DNA of 34,467 nt from Bacillota bacterium. Its GTDB lineage: Bacteria > Bacillota > Limnochordia > DTU087. The DNA is taken from NCBI GenBank assembly GCA_012518315.1, contig JAAYSL010000127.1:1-34467 (forward strand), read 5' to 3'. The position numbers were made by a program, and so were the translations under genes. Below, piece by piece: positions 33,099 through 34,467 of this stretch. The notes under the pieces are model-generated. The model worked only from the letters and a program-made list of their open reading frames with translations. It was not told where the DNA came from and did not search any database. Position 1 is the stretch's first letter; each line of letters opens with the position of its first letter.

Positions 33099-33289
33099 CA
33101 AGTCTGATCCTGCCGATATTTCTGGAGGAGCGCTACTTCTCCGCGCCGAATCATCTCCCGAACCATTAATCCGATCTCTTTGGTGGTCACGTCATCCCAA
33201 CCACTTTCCCGCACCTTATCGGCAAATCCGACTTCTTCTGCTGCCTCCATCTTTAGCCGTTCGGAAGCTACTTTGCCCCGACGAGCCAC
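33098..33289 (-). CDS. Small acid-soluble spore protein, SspF-like alpha/beta type
   Basis: This 63-residue protein resembles SspF-type alpha/beta SASPs, which coat spore DNA. The start MARRGKVAS and core EAAEEVGFADKVRESGWDD followed by TTKEIG and LMVREMIRRGEVALLQK parallel Bacillus SspF (RRRGVMSDEFKYELAKDLGF ... GGW ... ARDAGNMVKR). GTG 33289 is preferred because GGAGGTGA lies eight bases upstream and the product then begins like the family; an ATG five codons earlier covers the ribosome site itself. It lies 101 bases after the polymerase gene on the same strand and is followed by an overlapping SASP-like ORF. SASPs are forespore products, but a sigma-G promoter was not clear; only a CATACT -10-like sequence is seen near 33360. 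Confidence 0.8.
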   Translation of the reverse strand: MARRGKVASERLKMEAAEEVGFADKVRESGWDDVTTKEIGLMVREMIRRGEVALLQKYRQDQT

Positions 33290-33390
33290 ACCAGTCACCT
33301 CCATGGTTAGTGTGACCTAAGGCAAGTCAGGTCATGCTGTCAGTAGTGCCCAACAGTGAGTATGGTATCAAAAGGAAAACTCGCCTGATA

Positions 33391-34311
33391 TTAGGTCACC
33401 ACAAGACCAATATCGGCTAAAGCCCCATCGAGTGACTGACCGGGGCCAAGTACCGGAGCAAATAGATCTGGTGTCTTTTGCAGTCGCCCCAGAATACTGC
33501 CTAGGTGAAACTGATGGGGGTAGACGTTTTCTAGCTCTTGCCAAGTAACTGGTGTCGAGACCGGGGCTTCAGGTAAAGGTCGGGGACTATAGGGAGCGGC
33601 TAGAGTCTTGCCCTGAAGGTTTTGCAGATGGTCTACATAAACACGGCCGGTACGATGCTTAACCAGCCTTTCGGTGGTAACTTTTGATGGATAGACAGTC
33701 TCCAAGATCTTTCCCACACTACCGACAAAGCTGCTGGTAGTCTTGTATGTATATCGAGGCTCAATGGGGACGTAAATATGGATTCCCGTGGCACCAGAGA
33801 GCTTTGGGTAAGAGACTAGCCCTAGCTCATCTAGGGCTTTTTTGACTAGAAAGGCGATTTCTCTGGCATCATCAAAATCTGTGCCTTCCGCCGGATCCAA
33901 ATCAAACACCAGCCAATCCGGGTATTGGGGGCGAGAGTAAAGAGATAGCCAAGGGTGCAACTCAATACAAGCTTGGTTAGCCAACCAAATCAGTGTCGCC
34001 CTGTTTTGCACGAGAATATAGTTGATGGTCTTAGATGGCTCATCACCGCTTATGGGGATAGTCTCGATGAAGTCTGGTGCGTACTCGGGACAGTTTTTCT
34101 GATAAAACGATGCTTCATCAATGCCTCGGGGATAGCGGGTGACTGTGAGGGGACGGCCTCGTAAGTGAGCTAAAAGATAAGGCGCGGCCAAACTGTAATA
34201 CCGGATCAGATCCCCTTTGGTATAGCCTGTTTTGGGCCAAAGTATTTTGCTCCAATTACTGATGGTTACATCCTCTCCATCCACCAGTATCCTTTGCCGC
34301 TGCTCCTTCAT
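33391..34311 (-). CDS. Stand-alone LigD-type polymerase/primase (end joining)
   Basis: This 306-residue archaeo-eukaryotic primase-like polymerase domain of the LigD family fills or extends ends during non-homologous end joining. Motifs: NWSKILWPKTGYTKGDLIRYY, RPLTVTRYPRGID, FYQKNCPEYAP, the metal-binding DLD (Asp137, Asp139) in WLVFDLDPAEG, SGATGIHIYVPI, and the third acidic residue Asp227 in RVYVDHLQN. It lacks fused ligase and phosphoesterase domains. ATG 34311 is chosen because AAAGGAGG lies six bases upstream; it overlaps the stop of the upstream ligase gene as TGATG. In Bacillus, LigD combines the activities in one chain, so this is a split arrangement. A Ku gene is expected but not in the window. 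Confidence 0.94.
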   Translation of the reverse strand: MKEQRQRILVDGEDVTISNWSKILWPKTGYTKGDLIRYYSLAAPYLLAHLRGRPLTVTRYPRGIDEASFYQKNCPEYAPDFIETIPISGDEPSKTINYILVQNRATLIWLANQACIELHPWLSLYSRPQYPDWLVFDLDPAEGTDFDDAREIAFLVKKALDELGLVSYPKLSGATGIHIYVPIEPRYTYKTTSSFVGSVGKILETVYPSKVTTERLVKHRTGRVYVDHLQNLQGKTLAAPYSPRPLPEAPVSTPVTWQELENVYPHQFHLGSILGRLQKTPDLFAPVLGPGQSLDGALADIGLVVT

Positions 34312-34466
34312 CACCATCCTCCTTTCGGTAAGAACTGTACGGTGCCTTGGAACAGACACCGCTTGGGCAGAAGATCCTCCCGTATACGACGATAGCTTGG
34401 ATGCCTTAGATTACCACTGGGAGTGTATTCTAGGTAGCCAACCTCCACTACCATTTCCGGTTTGAC
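34311..34466 (-). CDS. ATP-dependent DNA ligase, C-terminal end (LigD ligase type), 5'-truncated
   Basis: The last 51 residues of a gene that enters from beyond the window edge read EMVVEVGYLEYTPSGNLRHP and SYRRIREDLLPKRC, which matches the C-terminal OB-fold end of LigD/LigC ATP-dependent ligases (V-E-V-x-Y-x-E-x-T-x-x-G-x-LRHP-x-F/Y-x-x-x-R-x-D). Its TGA at 34313-34311 overlaps the polymerase ATG, so the two are translationally coupled, which supports a shared role in end joining. Only the tail is visible, so length and catalytic lysine cannot be judged. Confidence 0.88.
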   Translation of the reverse strand, partial: VKPEMVVEVGYLEYTPSGNLRHPSYRRIREDLLPKRCLFQGTVQFLPKGGW

Positions 34467-34467
34467 C

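Noticed and set aside
34232-34465. Plus-strand frame at the right edge
   Set aside because: It is antisense to the ligase C-terminus and the coupled polymerase start, both of which match known families.

Overview
This window looks like chromosomal DNA of an endospore-forming member of the Bacillota with moderate GC content. The sporulation evidence is a gerA-type germinant receptor operon, SpoVT, the sporulation membrane protein YtaF, at least one small acid-soluble spore protein (SASP), and the Bacillus-like order polA-mutM-ytaF-coaE. GTG and TTG starts are common. SLH domains on one exported protein, plus a peptide-binding protein with a Sec signal but no lipobox cysteine, hint that the cell could have an outer membrane (some deep Bacillota classes such as Limnochordia-like lineages). 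That placement is inference only. No insertion sequence, phage or CRISPR was seen.

Layout. 1-3665 (+): gerAA (5' end cut by the window), gerAB, gerAC and a small membrane protein. 3731-4016 (-): tRNA-Leu(CAA) with its own promoter and terminator. 4227-5388 (+): a PerR-type peroxide regulator overlapping sfsA. 5538-7862 (-): B12-dependent ribonucleotide reductase nrdJ, with two NrdR-like boxes across its promoter. 8083-9273 (-): a three-SLH-domain surface protein. 9658-14643 (+): polA, mutM, ytaF, coaE. 14835-15554 (+): a lytic transglycosylase. 15804-16520 (+): a UTRA-like regulator. 16712-22557 (+): a complete Dpp/Opp-type peptide ABC transporter (binding protein, two permeases, two ATPases), punctuated by conspicuous inverted repeats.

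22675-24468 (+): the six-cysteine SCIFF peptide gene and its radical SAM/SPASM maturase, separated by a strong terminator. 24622-26766 (-): groES-groEL under a consensus promoter and a CIRCE element. 26842-27999 (-): a geranylgeranyl-reductase-family flavoprotein. 28282-29616 (+): an AzgA/NCS2 purine permease. 29716-30264 (+): spoVT. 30392-32867 (+): an OmpR-type response regulator and sensor kinase whose promoter begins in the spoVT terminator tail. 32847-34466 (-): an ATP-dependent DNA ligase C-terminus, a stand-alone LigD-type polymerase, an SspF-like SASP, and a second SASP-like ORF.

Themes: spore life cycle (germination receptor, SpoVT, YtaF, SASP), genome maintenance (PolA, MutM, NrdJ, an end-joining pair), peptide uptake next to a RiPP-type modified peptide, and stress control (PerR, CIRCE, NrdR). 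The most interesting points are the scfA leader, with a Shine-Dalgarno separated from its start by a GC hairpin; the SASP pair beside split end-joining genes; the tandem NrdR boxes; and structured intergenic RNA within the transporter operon.
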